This document shows positions 6,597 through 8,915 of a stretch of DNA of 8,915 nucleotides, piece by piece (the stretch's first letter is position 1; each line of letters opens with the position of its first letter). Source of the DNA: DASSHC01 sp035693105 (GTDB lineage: Bacteria; Chloroflexota; Chloroflexia; Thermomicrobiales; Thermomicrobiaceae). A program made the position numbers and the translations under genes. The notes under the pieces are model-generated. The model was not told the origin of the DNA. It saw only the letters and a program-made list of their open reading frames with translations, and did no database searches. The stretch covers positions 1 through 8,915 of the forward strand of contig DASSHC010000255.1 of NCBI GenBank assembly GCA_035693105.1. The letters are read 5' to 3'.

Positions 6597-8915
6597 TCAA
6601 TCGGAGGCGATGGCCAGGCCCTCGGAGCCCGCCATGTACGCGGCGGGCAGGCTCTCCAATTCTCCCCGGCTGCAAGCGATCAGCTCGTCGAGCGGGATGG
6701 AGAGGAGAATGTTGACGATGTGGGGATCGAACTGGGTGCTGGCGCAGCGGCGAATCTCGTCCAGCGCCTGGGAGAAGGGGAGCGCCTGGCGGTAGGGCCG
6801 GTTCGAGGTCATGGCGTCGAGAGCGTCGACCACGGTGAAGATGCGCGCCACCAGCGGGATGCGGTGCGCCGCCAGGCCGCTGGGGTAGCCGCTGCCGTCG
6901 AAGGCCTCGTGATGGTGCAGCACGACCTCGGCTGCCTTCGCCAGAAAGGGGATGTGGGCGATCATGGTGAAGCCGATGGTTGGGTGCCGCCGCATCAGCT
7001 CGGCCTCGTCTTCCGTGAGGCGGCCGCGTTTCAGAAGCACGGCATCCGGCACGCCGATCTTGCCGATGTCGTGGAGCAGCGCGCCGCGGCAGAGGTGCTC
7101 GACCTCCACCTCGGAGAGGCCGCAGCGCCGGGCAATGAGTTGCGAGTAGCGCCGCACCCGCTGCGAGTGCTCCTCGGTCTCCTCATCGCGGGTGTCGAGC
7201 GCACGCGACAGCGCCTGGAGCGTGGCTTCGTAGGAGTCGGTCAGGCGCTGGTTGACCAGCTTCAGCTCGTTGACGTAGATAGCGGTGCGCTCCATGTACT
7301 GCTTGATAGAGTAGCGCACCATCGCGACCGGCGCGGTGAGGGCCAGCACGCCGGCCCAGCCAAAGAAGACGTAGGCCTCGGCCACGGTCAGCCCGAGCAG
7401 GCCGAAGACCGCGTAGTAGGGCCACAGCCACTGGTAGTCGGCGCGGAAGACGGCCACGGCCGAACGCCCCTCGTGCAGGCCGCGCACGGTCGAGAGCAGC
7501 ATGTGATTGACCGCGTAGTAGATCAGGCCGGAGGCTACGGCGGGGAGCGCCAGGCGCGCGAAGCTCTCGCCGGTGAGCGGTATCCGGACCAGCAAGCGGA
7601 AGCCCGCGTTGGCCACCGTGGCGGCGAGCGCGATCATGGCGAAGTTGAACAGCATGCGGTGCAGCGGGCTGTGCGATTTGAGCTTGGCCCACAGCGCGAA
7701 GGTCGCCGCCACGATCAGGATGCCGAGCCGGCCGTAGAGGAAGGCGGTCGCCAAAATCGCGACCACGGAGACGGAGGTCTGGCTGCGGCCGTCGAGGTCG
7801 ACCGAGAGTTGCTCGGCCACGATCACCAGCGAGGCGAAGAAGAGGAGCCCCAGCCAGGAGACGCCGCTGTGCGCCACCTGCGCCAACCCCGGCAGGAGCA
7901 GCGCCAGGGCCGCCGCCAGGCAGTAGGCGATGAAGATACCCAGCAGGTGCGGCCGAGGAGGCGCGAGCGCCTCGGGGTGCGGCCGTGGCGCCTGGTGGCG
8001 GTCCGAAGGATCGACCGCCTGGCTGGCGGAGGTGGGCCTCTGTGGGTGCGGCCGGAGCAACTGCGTGCCGAGCTGGATGAAGGGGATGCGGCTGGTGCTC
8101 TGCGGATCGCGCTGCGCGGGCAGGACGTTGTCGCGCGCCCACTCGCCCACCAGTTCCCGACTGGCGCGCCCGGCGGCGATGACCCGGTTGCGGCCCTCGC
8201 GCTTGGCTTGATAGAGCGCCAGATCCGCCTCGCGCAGCAGCGTCTCGTAGGTGCCGCCGTCGAGCGGATAGCTCGCTATGCCGATGCTGACGGTGGCGCT
8301 CACGGTCTGATTGCCCTCGCCGGAGGGGAAGCGCTGGTGCTCCAGATCGCCGCGAATGCGCTCGGCGACCTGCCAGGCAGCGTCGCGCGCGGTATCCTGG
8401 AGGAAGATGATGAACTCTTCGCCACCGAAGCGCCCCGCCAGATCGCAGGAGCGCACGTTGTGCTGGATGACCTCGGCCACGCCAGCGAGCACGCGGTCGC
8501 CGACCGGGTGGCCGTAGGTGTTGTTGATCGTGCGCAGGTAGTCGAGGTCGCACATCAGGATGCTGCCGCGTTGCCCGGTGCGCTCGGCGCGCTCCAGCTC
8601 GCGCGGCAGCACCGCGTTGACCTGCCGCATGTTGGCGAGCCCCGTCTTGGGATCGGTGGTGGCCTCGACGATCAGGTTGGGGACATGCAGGGCCTGGAAG
8701 ATGACCAGCAGGGGGAGCACCGCGGGGATGGCGTAGTAGGGATCGACGGACCAGGCGGCGGCGAAGGCCCAGCCGGAGCAGAGGAGCGCGGTCTCCGAGA
8801 AGAGTTTGACCGGGATAAAGAGTCCGGTCTCGCGCAGCGACTGCCGCCGCGCCAGGCGCAGCACCAGCGCCAGGAGGACGGTCGAGAGCGCGAGGAAGGT
8901 TATCAAGGCCAGGAG
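6597..8915 (-). CDS. Membrane-bound GGDEF + HD-GYP c-di-GMP protein with two membrane modules (5' end cut by window)
   Basis: This protein can probably both make and degrade c-di-GMP. Residue numbers here count from the TTG at 8906; the frame is still open at the window edge, so the real start lies outside. Residues 1-75 hold about three membrane segments. A GGDEF domain follows at about 82-245: TTDPKTGLANM, D120 and D137 in CDLDYLRTINNTYGHPVGD, the active site GGEEF (161-165) and an inhibitory RxxD (R152-D155) at the right distance. A Pro/His-rich linker (265-320) leads to a second bundle of about seven segments (321-533). A short helical linker (540-575) joins an HD-GYP domain with H580, HDIGK (612-616), HHE (665-667) and DGSGYP (670-675). 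The order membrane-GGDEF-membrane-HD-GYP on one chain is less usual than direct GGDEF-EAL or GGDEF-HD-GYP fusions. Both active sites look intact, apart from FK to LR and ND to NN changes in the GGDEF nucleotide loop. The stop is at 6597-6599. Confidence 0.92.
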   Translation of the reverse strand, partial: LLALITFLALSTVLLALVLRLARRQSLRETGLFIPVKLFSETALLCSGWAFAAAWSVDPYYAIPAVLPLLVIFQALHVPNLIVEATTDPKTGLANMRQVNAVLPRELERAERTGQRGSILMCDLDYLRTINNTYGHPVGDRVLAGVAEVIQHNVRSCDLAGRFGGEEFIIFLQDTARDAAWQVAERIRGDLEHQRFPSGEGNQTVSATVSIGIASYPLDGGTYETLLREADLALYQAKREGRNRVIAAGRASRELVGEWARDNVLPAQRDPQSTSRIPFIQLGTQLLRPHPQRPTSASQAVDPSDRHQAPRPHPEALAPPRPHLLGIFIAYCLAAALALLLPGLAQVAHSGVSWLGLLFFASLVIVAEQLSVDLDGRSQTSVSVVAILATAFLYGRLGILIVAATFALWAKLKSHSPLHRMLFNFAMIALAATVANAGFRLLVRIPLTGESFARLALPAVASGLIYYAVNHMLLSTVRGLHEGRSAVAVFRADYQWLWPYYAVFGLLGLTVAEAYVFFGWAGVLALTAPVAMVRYSIKQYMERTAIYVNELKLVNQRLTDSYEATLQALSRALDTRDEETEEHSQRVRRYSQLIARRCGLSEVEVEHLCRGALLHDIGKIGVPDAVLLKRGRLTEDEAELMRRHPTIGFTMIAHIPFLAKAAEVVLHHHEAFDGSGYPSGLAAHRIPLVARIFTVVDALDAMTSNRPYRQALPFSQALDEIRRCASTQFDPHIVNILLSIPLDELIACSRGELESLPAAYMAGSEGLAIASD

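Noticed and set aside
7183..8553. 456-codon leftward ORF in another frame of the GGDEF/HD-GYP gene
   Set aside because: It is Arg/Ala/Pro-rich and has no motif, while the overlapping frame encodes a complete GGEEF domain and membrane bundle.
1..8915. tRNA, rRNA, CRISPR array, transposase or riboswitch
   Set aside because: No cloverleaf-like segment, regular spaced direct repeat, transposase motif or known leader structure was recognised on either strand by eye.

Overview
The window is very GC-rich (strong G/C bias at third codon positions). It carries seven protein-coding loci and no RNA gene, IS or CRISPR array that I can see. The gene content (an AfsR-type HTH/ATPase/TPR regulator, a choice-of-anchor-Q secreted protein, an orphan receiver with a 'DIRMEHPG' loop, a cysteine-dioxygenase-like cupin) and the codon bias suggest a Chloroflexota bacterium, perhaps of the Thermomicrobia side. 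This placement is an inference from family impressions, not a search result.

Layout from left to right: (1) a broken AfsR/LuxR-type regulator (-, 2273 to beyond base 1) with three frameshifts; (2) a secreted protein (+, 2470-3057) that keeps only the two ends of a choice-of-anchor-Q beta-helix protein; (3) a 291-base gene-free convergent gap that is mostly inverted repeats: a 66-base hairpin and a 129-base fold-back element with 34-base arms; (4) a cysteine-dioxygenase-like cupin (-, 3349-3936); (5) a divergent M24 metallopeptidase (+, 4050-5201); (6) a stand-alone receiver protein (-, 5198-5590) whose stop codon overlaps that of the peptidase in a shared CTAG; (7) a divergent alpha/beta hydrolase with an Asp nucleophile (+, 5667-6575); (8) a large membrane-bound GGDEF plus HD-GYP protein (-, 6597 to beyond the right edge).

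The seven loci alternate strictly in strand (-,+,-,+,-,+,-), so no two neighbours can form a conventional operon. There are three divergent promoter gaps and three convergent junctions. The left third (1-3310) looks degraded: a frameshifted regulator, an internally deleted secreted protein and palindromic repeats. The right two thirds look intact. Two signalling proteins (receiver and c-di-GMP enzyme) flank the hydrolase, but nothing in the sequence proves a functional link. I do not see a convincing new multigene system. The most unusual items are the architecture of the c-di-GMP protein and the structured repeat gap at 3098-3309.
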